DNA of 64,000 nt from Chinchilla lanigera (Eukaryota; Chordata; Mammalia; Rodentia; Chinchillidae). The stretch spans positions 6,274,467-6,338,466 of the forward strand of contig NW_004955484.1 of the NCBI RefSeq assembly GCF_000276665.1, written 5' to 3'. The notes under the pieces are model-generated. The model had not been told where the DNA came from and made no database searches. It saw nothing but the letters and a program-made list of their open reading frames with translations. A program made the translations under genes and the position numbers. The number at the start of each line of letters is the position of its first letter. Positions within the stretch are counted from its first letter, which is position 1. Positions 1-12,700 of the stretch are shown piece by piece.

Positions 1-1409
1 TGTGCATCTTTGTATTGGGCCTACTATATGATAACACAGATTACATACACAATCTGGCACTGACAATGACTGCAATGGTGAGACCGCTGTACCTCTTTTC
101 TAAAACAACCCTTAAAGGCTGTTTATTAAATAGGCTGATAACACAATAGCAAATGACACGACAGCACCTGCCCTACCAGAAGGAGTCCACACTATGAGGT
201 CTGGATATTTTGTTTTCCAAGCATCTGGGTTGATATGAGGATAAAACAGACTACTACCTCAACATCCTCCAAAATGTGGGATGTTATTACATGCTTGAAG
301 AAAACAGAATTGCGTTTGCATATGAGTAGGAAAGATGGCTTAGGCAAAATTAAACCATTCTGTTTGTGTTGAATTTCTGCAAATGGAATGTATGCTTATT
401 TGGATCTGCAAGAGAATAATCATATATTCAGACCTAACTATGAATCCTTTCCTTTTTCCTGGGATATCATGAGTTTTGTGCCCTGCATAACACATTTGGG
501 AAAACTTGAACCTGATGGACAAACTCAACTGATTCTTAGGGACTTCTTGCAGGCTTTCTGAGATGTGAAGAAAATTCACGCCCCCAAAAGTCAGCTGATT
601 GGTCCCCAGAGCTGCCCAATAGGATCAGGACACAAGGTGAGGCATCCGGTGAGGCATAAGGACAGGCATAAGCCTGTCTTCTGTGCAGCAGTATCCAGGC
701 TGTCTTTGCTGGGTTTATGGTGGGGTACTGGGCGGCGCCTCAGCAGGCTGAGGTCAATGTACTAACTGCAGAAAGGAAACATACTGGACTTCCGTGGGGC
801 TTGCTAGGATAATCATTACATTTGCAACACACATTTCTAGATTCCACATCTTATCTTTAGGAGAGATCTAAAGTCTAACATCACAATCTTTGTGTTTTCA
901 CACAAAAGAATGGAGAACATAACCAAGTGGTTTGGGAGTGCTGGCCTCGATTTACCCCGTTTACCACTCTTGCCAGAATGGATCCCTTTTTATACATCTC
1001 TGGGAAGAGGAAGCCTCATTAGCTTTGCCATTTAGAGAAAAAGAAGAGACAAACTACTCCTTTTCCTTTAAAGTTATGGTTTTTATTTTTAAAAGTATCC
1101 AAAATTCTGTTGTTGTTGTTGTTTTTTATGTTACTAGATGAATTAATGTAGTGTCATTAAGCAGGGAAAAGTGAAGGTGAGGGAACAAGGCCCTGTGGTG
1201 CAATTTTGTTAGTGCACATCAGAAAGAGAAATCGCATCCACAGCACCCTCCTAAGATTTAGTAACTGTTAACATTGAAGATTACTCTTCTGTGCACACCC
1301 CCCAAAAGTCCACGTTCGCTTTCTTCTTTAAGCAAGTGATCTTCCTCCCAGCTAAACCCAAAGGTCACAAGAGAATATGCACATTTCCATCAACATGTGA
1401 CAGTGTGAC
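1..1409. other. unassigned non-coding stretch
   Basis: I see no gene or recognisable repeat here. Open frames are at most 79 codons and lack recognisable motifs. Around 636-680 the words 'gaggcat' and 'gacaggcata' recur a few times, which looks like a very short decayed local duplication. A short GTT run lies at 1110-1122. Confidence 0.5.
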
Positions 1410-1722
1410 TGCTATGGTCTAAATGTCTGCATCTCTCCAAAATTCGTCTATTGAAACTTAGTGACCAGCGAGATAGTTTTAAAAGGTAGTGGCCTGCAGG
1501 TGATTAGATCACAAGAGCGGAGTGCTCCTGAATGAGATTAGTGCCTAGAAGAGGCCCCTCCAACTCAGTGGGGACACCGAAGCTGCCATCAATGGACAGT
1601 GTGGGCCTTCATCATACACTAAATCTTCTGGTGCCTTGATCTGGGACTGTAACAAATACATTTCTGTCATTTACAAGTTACCCAGTCTAAGATACTTTGT
1701 TTTAGAAGCCTGAACGGACAAA
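1410..1722 (+). mobile_element. MaLR-type solo LTR (MST/MLT1 group)
   Basis: The block follows the layout of a mammalian MaLR LTR. It opens with 'tgctatggtctaaatgtctg' and has the 'ggtgattagatcac' and 'gagattagtgcc' segments in order. The usual 'gccttgatctgggactg' segment follows, and it closes with 'acccagtctaagatactttg' just before 'gaacggaca'. Order and spacing match the LTR read on the plus strand. No matching second LTR or internal region is present nearby, so it is a solo LTR. It is diverged and non-coding. Confidence 0.8.
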
Positions 1723-2680
1723 GAAAATGATTTGCTGAGTGTAGTATAAACTAGTTCAAAATGATCCAAGAAATACTTGTTAAATGATTGGTGCTGGTTG
1801 TTCGAAGACACAATAATCTAAAGTTAGAGGTACAAATTTAAGTGATGTCTTGATAACGTTATTTCATTTCATTCAAAATACAGAAATAAGATCTGTTAAT
1901 AGGAAACCCGCATGGCTCTATGTCATTACCCCTAAAATTGCTATGATTTCACCTGGTGCCATGGTAACAGGAGGATTTTTAGAAAGTCACAAAATTTCTA
2001 AATCAATTCAAGATATTCCAGAGAAGTAGTCACAGACCCACAGGGTGACTTTCTAGGGTCACTGATTTTGCAGCATGTCAGAGCTGCATGCGGAGGTGAG
2101 AGGGGCCGCGCGACAGGCATGTTTTCTAATCCAACAAGTGGAGAAGGCCAGGCTCCTGGCTTCCTGGGCTCTGCTGGGAATGAGGCCCCTCCCCGACCTA
2201 CTCAGTGTCTAAACAGCAATTTAGATGAAGAGTTAAGGGGGGAAGGAGTCAGGAGGGGGATGGGCCAGGCCCAGCTAGGCAGCTCTCTGAGAAGGCCAAA
2301 TAAGGAGTTCTGTGTTATAAGTCAGATGGAATAAATAAAATTTCTGAAGAGTTTCCTGGGGTTTTTAATTTTCGTAAGAAACCATGGAAAACACGACTAT
2401 CAGGTTTCATTAGCAAAACATACCCAGCTCTGGAGACATGCAGAATTTAAGAAGCATAAACAAGGTTTTGTACCCACCCCAATAGGCCAACCTTGGTTTG
2501 TAGACTTTGAAATCTGGTTGTATCTTAGCATCTGTGTGCAGGGAATGTGCATTAGGGATTTTGTGATCCCCAACTAAAACTGTGGTCCCCTAGTAACCTG
2601 CTTGAAGCATAAAAAGCACATTTTGAATTAACTTAGGGCCGATGTCATTATAAGCTGCAAACCCCTCCAAAGCTGTCTAA
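1723..2680. other. unassigned non-coding stretch
   Basis: No recognisable gene or repeat. Codons 2068-2334 (+) form an 88-codon open frame in a locally purine/GC-rich patch. It lacks any domain signature and is treated as chance. Confidence 0.45.
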
Positions 2681-3060
2681 GGACTTGAGTCACACCTAGC
2701 AAAGATAAACGTAAAACTTGGTAATTGTGTACAAACATGGCCATAAAGATCTCTCACACGCCTTCACACATACCCTTTGCAATGTGACCCTGTAGCGCCT
2801 CCAATCGAGAAGTAGTGCTTCTTTCTCCGCCCCTTGAATCTGGCCATAACCTTGTGACTTTCTTTGGCCAATGGGAATTCGCCAGCGTGATGCAAGCTGA
2901 GGCTTGAAAAGCACTTAGATAGGGGTGCTTTTCCCTGCTCTCTCTTGCTCAGCAGCACGGGCTGCATGGGCTCTCTCCGTTATTGAAACCAACTTGCAGT
3001 GAGTTCTTGCTGCTAGGTAAGTCAGTCAAAACAAGTGTATCCTAAAGAGCAGTCCCAGTG
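2681..3060 (+). mobile_element. ancient LTR/MER-type interspersed repeat (candidate)
   Basis: The segment contains the ordered phrases 'ccccttgaatctgg', 'ccttgtgactttctttggcc', 'aatggga' and 'aggcttgaaaagcact'. These are typical of an old mammal-wide LTR/MER repeat family. A second, weaker block with a similar layout lies near 3,830-4,020. The family name cannot be fixed by eye and boundaries are approximate. Confidence 0.45.
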
Positions 3061-3364
3061 GCACGATGATCTTCTATTATCAAGGCACAAGCTTTAAAAA
3101 GTCTGCTAAACCTCAAGAAGGTTTTAAACCTCTGTGGTCTTCCTCTATATGGCATAAAAAAGCCCAAGACTTGATAAAAAACCAAGTACCATAGTACCTA
3201 TAGCAAAATATTGAGTGAAAGAACTCAAAGAGCTTAACTATGACTCTCCATGGACAAGTACTATCACCTCTGATCTTGAAGGTGCAATATTTAAGGTTAT
3301 GGGGTTTAGAATAAGACAAGTATAAATTCAAATCCAGCTTTAACATTGAATTGTTAGAGAGCTA

Positions 3365-3565
3365 GAGTAGTGAAAATGGCTATAATAATAGCTAATATTT
3401 ATGCATTATATTTTTGCATTAAATATAATCATTATCATGGAATCTTTAGTATAACTATGGGGTGGGTTCTATTCACATTTTACATGAGGCTAAGAGATGA
3501 AGTAACTTCCCAAGAAAATATACCTAGTACATGGTGGAGCTCAGGCAGTATGATTCCAGAAATCA
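3365..3565 (-). mobile_element. MIR SINE
   Basis: On the plus strand the block reads as the reverse complement of MIR. It has 'taatagctaatatttat', then 'attttacatgaggct', 'gaagtaacttcccaag' and a 'tggagctcaggcag' segment. This is the usual order of the MIR core, so the element lies on the minus strand. It is strongly diverged, as expected for MIR. Confidence 0.65.
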
Positions 3566-3599
3566 TATTCTTCACTATTTTGTAACACTTGTTCTTCAT

Positions 3600-4030
3600 T
3601 AATTTTCCATTTATTGAGCTAATGAATCATTGACTAAGTTATTCACAGAATATTTTAGGAGCACCTCTTATATACAAAGGATTTGAAAAGCTGGGCAACA
3701 ATGGTGATGTGGCCCCTGACTTAAAAACCTTTTAGTTGTAGGGGTTAAGGGAGATTATAACCAAATAACTCCACCTTTTCCTGCATCTGTGTTCCCTGTA
3801 CTCTATATTCAGATCAACCTTTCCCTGTTGAAGATCTGAGTTACCTCTTTGCCTGACATCCTTCCACAGGTTTCTGGCAGCTTTAAGATGTGCCCACAAA
3901 TTGTTTGATGCTGCCCCTCAGAGAGGTGGAATTTAATTCTCTACTGCCTTATTGTGGCCTGGATTCCAGGACTCACTTTTCATGAACAAAGTGTGGTAGA
4001 GGAAGGTGTGCAGGGAAGTATGTGGGGAAG
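3600..4030. mobile_element. ancient repeat relics
   Basis: 3,630-3,740 resembles the common 'ttattgagcacctactatg' type ancient mammalian repeat ('ttaggagcacctcttata'). 3,860-4,020 resembles the same old LTR/MER family seen at 2,681-3,060. Both are too decayed for firm assignment. Confidence 0.3.
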
Positions 4031-6140
4031 GATAGGATGGGGTGGGAGGTAAGATTCTTTTCTGAAACTTGAAAAGTTTCTCGTTTTTTTTAGAGATCAG
4101 TCCAATCTTCAAATGGGAAGCTACAGAGGGAACCCCATAGATCAGGCTGGGAATTGTCTATATTCTTTTTATAGGAATGAATTCAGGCAGATGTATAGCC
4201 AGGTCCCAACTACACTGAACTTCTATTTCATGTCTTAATTTTAGCTTTTCTAAGGGGGAAGGGGAGAGAAGAGAGGGGATTCAATCGAGAGTTAAAGGAA
4301 GTAACTCATTTTAAAGGGTCAGGAGATTTCAACACAGTAATGAAGTTCGCCTCTATATATTTTTAATTGCAGGTAATTACTAGGAAAAAGTAATTACTGC
4401 CATTTCTCAATGGAATTAGAGTTCGTATCTTTGCCCCAGTACATATACTCTGTGATCTATACATTCCTATTCACAGTGGAACACTTTATCCATCTGATTT
4501 TGGAGCAGAGGTTGTGAATTCAAGTAGGTTTTCTTATGGTAAGAATTTCAAGGAAAATATAACATTTTATTTCTAAAGTATTGGCACTTAATTGTCTAAT
4601 TATTCCTGACATGAAAGAAACAAAGCTAACATACAACAGAAGCAGAAAGACAAGCTGACTAAATGCCAAGTGGAGAAAAAAAATGTTTTGAATTGTATAA
4701 ATAATTTTGAACCACGCCGCTTTATTTTGGCTGACAAACAATGAGATTCTTAACGTGTGAAATTAGACCCATTGAAGAAATGAAAGAGGGTTGCGGGTGA
4801 GTGCCAAGTTGTTCAGCAAGAAATCACAAAAATGTGGCAGCTGCTGCAACCCTCTTGAGGACTCCACAGGTTTCAGAAAGTAAAGTTAGCAGGAACTACT
4901 CGGCAATCCAGAAAAATAAGACGGGCTTCCAGAAGGACAGAGAGCCCTTGAGCTCTACCAGCTTATAATAAATAGCGTTTCAAAAGTAGCGCTTTTCAGA
5001 GATAATATATAAATATTTTAAGTAGCAAAGTATAGGTGTGGGCTATTTTTTCCTGTACCACGTCCAGAAAATCTGCACATACACATCAAACTCTGCATCT
5101 AGGGAATCTGTTTTATTGTGATGTTTGCATTTTTAAACAACGTGCATGACCTATTTGGGGGTTAATATAACTAAATGGAGCCTATTTGCTGTTTATTATT
5201 TATAGAAGATTCACTTTGGATTAGGGCATCTCAAAACATTTGTGTTTGAGTTGCATGGCAAAATGTTGTTAGATAGCTCCCAGCCCCGTAATAGCCACAA
5301 AAATGACAAGTGAAGATCTAGAACAACTTATATCTCGCACTACAGAAGGTAAGATAAAAGTCAAGTTCTTTCTTTCACATGAAGACCACAGAAAAGGGAG
5401 AGAAGAAAGGCTTCTCACTGTCCTCTGTCTAAGCACAGACTTGGATTCTTAGGGTCCCATAAAGAAAATCTTTGCAAGTCAGTGTAAAGGTCCCTCCCCT
5501 CAGTTAGGATCCCAACTATGATACGCAAAATAAAACACTCATCTTCCATTTGAGAGATGATTTTCTTAGAAATCATTTGTTTTGCAACTACTACAGAAAG
5601 CAAGCAACCTATGAGTTTGCGTGTCTCCTGATGGATTTTTTTGAAAGAGAAAAAAAAAAAAATAAAACAGATTAGTAGAAGAGTTACAATAATTAATACA
5701 TTGCGTATTGTTATCTTCATAGTATTTATTCAGAGTACAAGATATAGGCATGGTACCTTGCCAAACAATATTAGAACGAACCCTGCTTTTCAGTGAACTA
5801 AAAGAAACTAACTGTACATCTTAACTATCTTGTGTATAAATATATTTTTTCTTTTTCCCTTTCAACACCTACCAGTTGTCCCCAAAATAAGAAGAAACAA
5901 AACAATAGTATAAATAAGTTACTACCAAAATAAGATTTGTAATTAAGCCTGTCAATTTTACAGCCCAGTTCTGGACAAGGTTTTCTTCCGTTCTGCAGCA
6001 TCAAATAATCTTGAGGTTTCCTTGGTGTGTCGTTTAAAAAGTATTTTAAATATGTATGTTAATAGCTTATTTTAGGTGAGGGGCTAAAAACAGAGAGCAC
6101 GGGTGGCTTTCCAAGTCTTTGCACTGGGAACATGAACTGG
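4031..6140. other. unassigned A+T-rich non-coding stretch
   Basis: No gene is visible. The only simple-sequence features are a 14-base A run near 5,650 and short A/T patches. The 101-codon minus-strand frame at 5,415-5,720 is lysine/phenylalanine-rich because it reads through A/T-rich DNA, and it has no family signature. Confidence 0.5.
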
Positions 6141-6186
6141 AAGTGGGAGTGGGAGTGGGAGCGGGAGTGGGAATGGGAGTGGGACT
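6141..6186 (+). repeat. (GGGAGT)n minisatellite-like tract
   Basis: About seven or eight imperfect tandem hexamers of the type gggagt. Single variants (gcgggagt, gaatgggagt) interrupt the array. On the minus strand it reads as Pro/Leu repeats in a short open frame, which is a by-product of the repeat and not a gene. Confidence 0.9.
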
Positions 6187-6619
6187 ACATCATTCTTTAT
6201 TACGGTAATGAACTCTGGAAGCTTTCCAAATTCAAAGCAAACATGATGGTAACAAATATGAAGCAAAAGGTCACAGGATGATTAAGCCATTCCCTGACCT
6301 ATGGAAAAAGTAGCCATGACTGACCAAAGAACTCACAAAGCCAAGTACTCTGCCAAGCGGAGGCAGCTCAGAACCATGATGTGGCTGCTATGTTAGGCGA
6401 GGGTTACCGATTCAGATGCCCAGCTCTCCCTCGTAACTGCAGAGTCTGCTTCACCCAAGCAAGCAAAAGGCCCTATGTGTAAGGGAAAACTGCTCCCCTA
6501 CCCTGAGGGGTTGGATCATCGCCAATGGCTTTCAGAAACACTTTTTAGACAAGTATATTTATACTACTCTTTTCCTTGCTTAAAAATGTTAATCTCACAC
6601 ACCCAACCGGCTAAGATTA
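6187..6619. other. unassigned non-coding stretch
   Basis: No recognisable gene, repeat or regulatory signature. Confidence 0.4.
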
Positions 6620-6765
6620 AATAATAATAATTGCCTTTTACTTGCTATTTCCCATTTCAGTGATGAGAAAACAAGCTAAAAAAAAAAAAAAAAAAAAATC
6701 AAATTGCTTTCCCAAGACCACAGAACCAATAAATAGAAAGGTTAGGTTTTGTGGATTTTGGTTCA
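6620..6765 (-). mobile_element. MIR fragment with embedded poly(A)
   Basis: The phrases 'cccatttcagtgatgagaaa' and 'caaattgctttcccaagacc' are the reverse-complement MIR core. A 20-base A run (about 6,679-6,698) splits the fragment. The run looks like local slippage, since no SINE body is attached to it. Confidence 0.5.
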
Positions 6766-6769
6766 GATT

Positions 6770-7020
6770 TTTTTTGGAAGGACAACAGCAGGAAAGAAAG
6801 AGCATAAGCTTGGCGAAACATAGTTTCAATTCTTTGCCATTTTATAACTTTGTGCACATCTCTTAAGCCCTTTGCATATCAGCTTCTCTCATCCTCAAAA
6901 TAGAGATAATGCCACCAACACCTCTACTCTGTCAAGAAAGTGAAGTAAGATAACCTTTGCAAAGCACATAATACAGTCCAGTTCCTGGTTCATAGCAGGT
7001 GCTCAATAAATGCACGATTC
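6770..7020 (+). mobile_element. MIR SINE
   Basis: Plus-strand MIR layout: 'catctcttaagccctttgca', then 'tctcatcctcaaaatagaga', 'aaagcacataatacagt', and the terminal phrase 'caggtgctcaataaatg' near 6,997-7,013. It lies head to head with the minus-strand MIR fragment just upstream. Confidence 0.7.
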
Positions 7021-7179
7021 TTCCTCCCTGCCCTAATGCTACAATACCTGTTTATCTAAGAATCTTCACTGCTCACCTGCTCATACCCAAGCTGTCCAGA
7101 AATGAATCAGCTGGGCAAAATGCCAGAAGAACAAAGTAGACAAATATGTAGGAGTCACAAAGGAGAGGAGGTAGCTGGT

Positions 7180-7660
7180 TGGGAAACTCTCTGAAACCAA
7201 GAATCAACTTAATCTTGGCCTGGATGTGGTTGGGTTTCTCCCAAAGCAGACCTTAAGGCAAAGATTAGAATATAGGTGGTTTATTTGAGAGCTGAACTTG
7301 GGGGACAAAACCAAGAGGCTGTTAGGGATTAGGCATAGAAAGGAATGGGAGACCAATCAACCGAGTAAGGGGAAATTGGGGGGCGAATCTACTGGGGCCT
7401 CTGGAGGTGATGTATTATTACAGGCCCAAGAGTCACTCTAGCTGAGGGTGATAGCAGGGTGTGTTCACTAAGCCTTCATTTGTCATTGGCTGAGGGCTGC
7501 TTCTGGCGGTATCAAACCTTTAGTAATTCTGGCTTGCCCCACATGCTGGCCAAGCTGAGCATGCCGCCAGAAAAGGAATACGTGAGAGTCACAGTTGTTT
7601 ATAATAAGCAGTCTTTGGTGTGGAGAAAGGAGTTCCCACAGCACACAGGTTGAACACCAT
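7180..7660 (-). mobile_element. candidate old LTR, minus orientation
   Basis: The plus strand has 'ggtggtttatttgagagctg' followed by purine-rich 'aggaatgggagaccaatcaa'. This resembles the reverse complement of an ERV LTR polyadenylation/R-region side. No terminal repeats or duplication could be placed. The call rests on overall pattern only. Confidence 0.3.
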
Positions 7661-7664
7661 AAGG

Positions 7665-7744
7665 CAGTGATGGCGAACCTTTTAGAGATTTCAATGATAT
7701 AAACAGCCCGCTACGGCACACATGCCATAGGTTCACCACCACTG
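7665..7744. mobile_element. hAT-type miniature inverted-repeat element (80 bp)
   Basis: The left end is 'cagtgatggcgaacct'. The right end, read on the opposite strand, is 'cagtggtggtgaacct', so the 16-bp terminal inverted repeats match at 14 positions. CAGTG ends are typical of hAT transposons. The flanking octamers 'ccataagg' (7,657-7,664) and 'gcatagga' (7,745-7,752) are similar but not identical, consistent with a decayed 8-bp target duplication. Only 48 bp lie between the ends, so the element is non-autonomous. The terminal motif resembles hAT families reported as patchily distributed among tetrapods, but the family assignment is an inference. Confidence 0.7.
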
Positions 7745-7752
7745 GCATAGGA

Positions 7753-8579
7753 CCTGCCACGGCGGCAAACACAGCTTATCACTTACAAAGGGGTTGCTGT
7801 AAGAAACAGTAGCTTGAAATCCTTTCTGAAGCTCATCCTGCAACACTTGCCACTGTTATGAAGGTGGTTGGGATCATCACTGGCCAAGGAAACAGTGTGT
7901 TGGGTCAAGAATTCTGCACCAAACATCCGTCAATAAAGGCTATGCTAAGCCCCTTGTAACTCCCATTGTCCGTGGAGCCTGGCATGCTCCTCATACAACC
8001 TGGAAAGACAGAACCTGAAAGGAGTGCTTGCTCAGCTCTAGATTCATCGCCTTCCTCTGTCCGGGCTGTGTTTGATGTCAGCTCAGTCAGAGCCATCCGA
8101 TTTGTGAGCATGCCAGGCGGAAGTCTGATTTATTCTCTTATTACTTTCTCTCTCCCACCACAAGCCTGCACAAAAGGTTTTCCTCAGTATCCGTTTATTC
8201 ATTTCACTGAGACTTTCATGTCTTCAGACTCTTAAGAGACTTCAGAAAAGTGAGGAAACTATTCTATTGGTAAACTCCAAGCTTAAATTACACAATGATC
8301 CATAGTGACTACTACATCTAGCAAGCAGCAATTAATTCTAATTGCACCCATTTGCTTATAGATCATCAAAAAAGGACACAATAGTTAATGTACATGAAAA
8401 AAATAGTGATATAAATTCCTCTAGAAGAAAGAAAACAAAGAAGAGAGGGAGAGAGAAAGAAGAAAGGTGGTTTAATTATTTAATTTTTTTAATTTGGAAA
8501 GTGATACTGGGGAAAAAAAATAAGCCGATTTTGGAGGAGAAAGGACTTGCAATTATTTAATGTGCTAGAAACTGAGGAA
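7753..8579. other. unassigned non-coding stretch
   Basis: No recognisable gene. Overlapping opposite-strand frames near 7,905-8,235 have no family resemblance. The end of the stretch (8,400-8,570) is purine-rich. Confidence 0.4.
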
Positions 8580-9260
8580 ATGGAAAATTACCACGAGGTC
8601 AGCGCTGTAAGAACTGTTGTAGGTGAGAGCTACTGATAAGTGCTGGAACTGATGCGCAGAAAACTGAAAAGAAATAGGAGATTTGCATAATCTCAAGGAG
8701 ACTCCCTCAGCATATTTATCTTGATATCACCAAGAGAAAAACAGTAACTATTCAAGGAAGAAACCTTCCAGTCACCAGCTTAGCCAAATGACCAAGGTGA
8801 ATATCACCAGTAATAAAACATATCATGGATGTCCCATGCCCTATGATATCACCAAGTCCATCTTACCAAAATCGTATGACCTCAATGTGCTCATGAAAAA
8901 AAATCAGGACAAAAAAAAAAAAAAAACAAATTGAGGGACATCCTATAAATTAACTGACCCGTATTCTTCAAAACTGTCAAGGTCATAGAAACCAAAGAGA
9001 GGAATTCTCACTGGAGGAGATTGAAGACGCATGACAACAAAATTCAACGTGGGACCCAGGAGTGATCCTAGAATGGAGAAGGGATGTGAGTGGGAAAATC
9101 AGTAAAATTGACTTAATTGTATCACATTGATGTTGGTTTCTATATTTTGGTGCCTGTGACATAGATTATGCAAGATGTTAGTGGTAGGGGCACCTGGGAA
9201 GGAATATATATGAAATTTCTCTATTACATTACAATTTCTGTCCAAGTCTAAAATTATTTT
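8580..9260 (+). mobile_element. L1M 3' end (old LINE-1)
   Basis: The text from about 8,925 follows the 3' untranslated part of old mammalian L1M elements. It has 'acaaattgagggacatccta', 'cttcaaaactgtcaaggtca', 'gaagacgcatgacaacaaaa' and a 'ggagaagggatgtgagtggg' segment in order. A 16-base A run at about 8,911-8,926 interrupts it. The upstream part to 8,580 is probably the same element but less certain. No ORF2 sequence is kept. Confidence 0.65.
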
Positions 9261-9539
9261 TTTAAAAATTAAAATAAAAAGATAAGAGAATTGAATATAA
9301 AATGACAGATTAACATGTTTCACATGCATGAAAGGGTCGTGTTGTATGGATTGCCTTCTGTATTTGTTATGTCCCCTTGCAGATTTTGTGTCTTTAGTGA
9401 TTTCCTGTTCAAAAATCTTTTCATCTAGGAAAAATTGAGATTGCCAGGTTTTTTAGTAAAGGCCTCCAGAAAAAATGTCCGTCAACATCTGTCCAGGGAA
9501 GACAGTCAGTGCCTTAATTACAAGTAAACAGGCACAGGA

Positions 9540-9720
9540 CCCGGCATTTTTTCAGTGCTTGACTATCCAGCAAGCATGGTTGTCAGTACCTTACATGCGT
9601 TAACTTGCTGTACGCGCGCAACAGTGGTGGGAGGCAGATACTGTTATTATGCCAATTTTCACATCTGAGAAAGAGTTAAACCACTTGCCAGGGTCATGCT
9701 GCTAGCTAATGCTTTTAACC
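9540..9720 (-). mobile_element. MIR SINE
   Basis: Reverse-complement MIR order: 'agtaccttacatgcgttaac', 'gatactgttattatgccaat', 'tttcacatctgagaaagagt' and 'cacttgccagggtcatgctg'. Diverged but continuous. Confidence 0.7.
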
Positions 9721-9739
9721 ACCACTGACCTGGCCTGCA

Positions 9740-12700
9740 GAACACAGTCGGGGCCACCATGACAGGGCCATCCTGCCTCAAGTTGGAGAGACAGAAAGTA
9801 CAGAGGGTAAGAGACACTGGGTTAATCCTGAAATGCTATTCAGAACATTGTTAAATAGCATGTATTAAACATTAAAAAGCACTCTTGTCTTCTGAAAGAG
9901 GATGTCACTGACAGATCTCTTCTCCCCTAAAGTTTTATCCCAAAGCTTGTAAGATATGTTCTAAGCAAGAAAGAAAGATAAAACTGTTTAGTGATCAGAG
10001 ATTATAAACTTTAATAGGTCCTTACAAGACATGATGTTTTGTATGATCATTTACTTAAATAATTTCTCACATATGTGTTACTTAATAAATGGTGCCAACC
10101 TCTACTATTAAAATATATTTTTAAAAAAGAGGAAAATATATGTTGTCAAAATACACCTAAGTCTGTTATGTAAATACACAATGCATTTTTTTAAACACAC
10201 ATACTTTACCCCATAGATCAGGTGTTTAGTAAAGAGGGTATTACAGACTATTGGATAAACTGATATTTACACCATTTTCCAATCAATTATTTAAAACACA
10301 TGCCGTTAAAAGTTTATTAGCTTGATTATTTTTAAAGAACCATCATCAAGATCATTAAAGCAATCAAGGTTCTAGGGATTCAATTAAAATATAACAATAA
10401 GTGAACGATTTGAATTACAATAAACAAAAGAATCACATCACCAGTGCAAGAAGTACTCTTATTTTTTTAATAACTCAATTGTTTAATCTCAGTGCTCAAA
10501 ACAAAACTGAATTGGCCTTATCATGAAACAAATCTTTGGTCAAAATTAGTCTTATAAAATTGTTGACTTCATACTGAAAGCTTGTGAAAAGTCACTTTTT
10601 TTACAGTAAAGGACTTAATGCTTTTACTTTTAATTTTTCCCTCTATCATTTATTTTGTGAATGATGAGCAGTTCATACCATGAAGTCTCCTTTCTAGTTA
10701 GTGGATTCACATATCCATAGTTGGTATTTACATAAATCAGACCCTATATTTAACCCAGGGATATACACAAGTTTATATAGAAAGGAAAATAAATACTACA
10801 GGGTCACCTTGTGGACATAAATCTCAAAAAAAAATAGCACCTATTATTTTAAAATAAATTAGTCATTGATCTTATTGTTGTTCCTGTGACCTGGCAGCAT
10901 TTTTTTCAATTTGAGTAGCTTTTAAGCAAATTGGCAAATGTTTCCAAATGTATTTGTGAACATTAAAAGCATAAACCAAAGCTATATTCTTAAAGTCCTG
11001 AAGAATGTTTTTGCTATCAAACTCAAAATTCCTGTGCTATTTCTCATCCTCAAAAGAAAATTATAGTTAAATTAGAAACCCCTGAAACACAGGACTGATA
11101 ATAGAAATGCCCGCAGAAGGCAGCCTGCAATTGTTCTGCCACAGTAATACAATCTATTCCAGAATAATTTTTCTTTTTATTATTTCATTAAGTTGTATCT
11201 CACTAAAGTTCCTCTTAGGATCTCTCGGCAGCACCAAATTTTTCATTGAGAAAACGATAAATCACTGGCCTAAATTACAATTTAATTATAAACGCCTTTG
11301 CCTTCTAATGCTGCTTGGGACCTTTTACCCTGCTACATAATTCTAAAAAATGACCCCTGTCATAATTTCCTTCACTAGAATAATATGGAGAGATCTAATC
11401 CTGAATCCTGCTGTCTTATAATTTAATATAAGAGGTAATTATTATTCAAAAGATAATGTTGCAGATATTGAAAATATTCTGAAGTTTGAGTTTGAAAAAG
11501 AAGAAGAAGAAACCGTAGGTATGTGGGAGCTCTCTATCACTGCACCTATCAAGAGAAGGAAGGCAGAGAAGCAAAAGGGTTTTTAATGAAAAAAATATTA
11601 GAAGCTATATATGGAGAGCTGGTGTTTTGTACTGTGTGAAATGCACTTATGTAGTCTTCAAACCATGGTTAGAAATGGAATGCCTCATTTCCAAAATCAA
11701 GGAAGCAGGGAAAGCAGTACTGCCTTAAGCAGCAATTTCTTTAAGTTCTGAGTCTACTGGAGCACCGGGGTAATAAAAATTGCACCCCTGCTCTTGTGGG
11801 TGAAGGGAAGATTTGTGTGAAAAAAGGCTGCAAAAAGCAAAGGAGAATGACCTAAAGTGACCGAACTGCAAGAACATAGCAGAGACAAAGGCATGTGAGG
11901 GCACTTTATGGGCAGCATCGATATAACCTGGATGGGTATGGACCAAAGACATTCCTGGTTCCCCAGCAAGTTGTCAAAACTGGGGTGCATGGCAGGATTT
12001 TTTCTTTCTCTCCAGGGTTTATAAACATACACACAGACAGCAAAGAACAAGGGCTGTGGAAAATTCCTCACAACTAACCTGCTCTTTGAGTCCAGTGAGC
12101 AGGAATACAGATCCTATCAGGGAGAGGACCCTGGGTCGCACCCCTCACACCTGTGTAGGTATTGGTCTCTTACGATGAGCTGAGACGACATAGGTGAAAA
12201 TTCCATTACCTCCGCGGGAGATTCTTTGTTATTACTTATCCTGAAAAGAGGGGACAGGGTGGAATTCAGGGACTGGGTCTTAGAGATGAGGTGAAGGAGT
12301 GCTTCATTGGGAAATACCTTACCAGAAAAGTGAGGAAAGATAGAGTTTCTTTGAAATTACAAACGTTATTTAGATCATATAACTAAAAGCTAATTCTGCT
12401 CTGCCATATTGTATGAAACAGGCAGAGTCTTCTTTCACTGGGTTTCCACCCTAAAATTTAAGTTACAGTGAAATGAACCATCATAACTAATGGCATAGGT
12501 ATAATTATGTGAAATAACATTCAGATTGTCCAGCAGAGGTGGTAATGGCACTGATGTTGGTGCTGGTGGAAAAGGAAAAAGGGCTAAAGATAAGAAAAAC
12601 ACAAAAGAATGACTCAAATGAAATTATAACCCTTGCCTCCCAGTCTTACACTAGTCAGCAAACCCTCATACAGCTCAATAAACATCAAACTAAACAGTAC

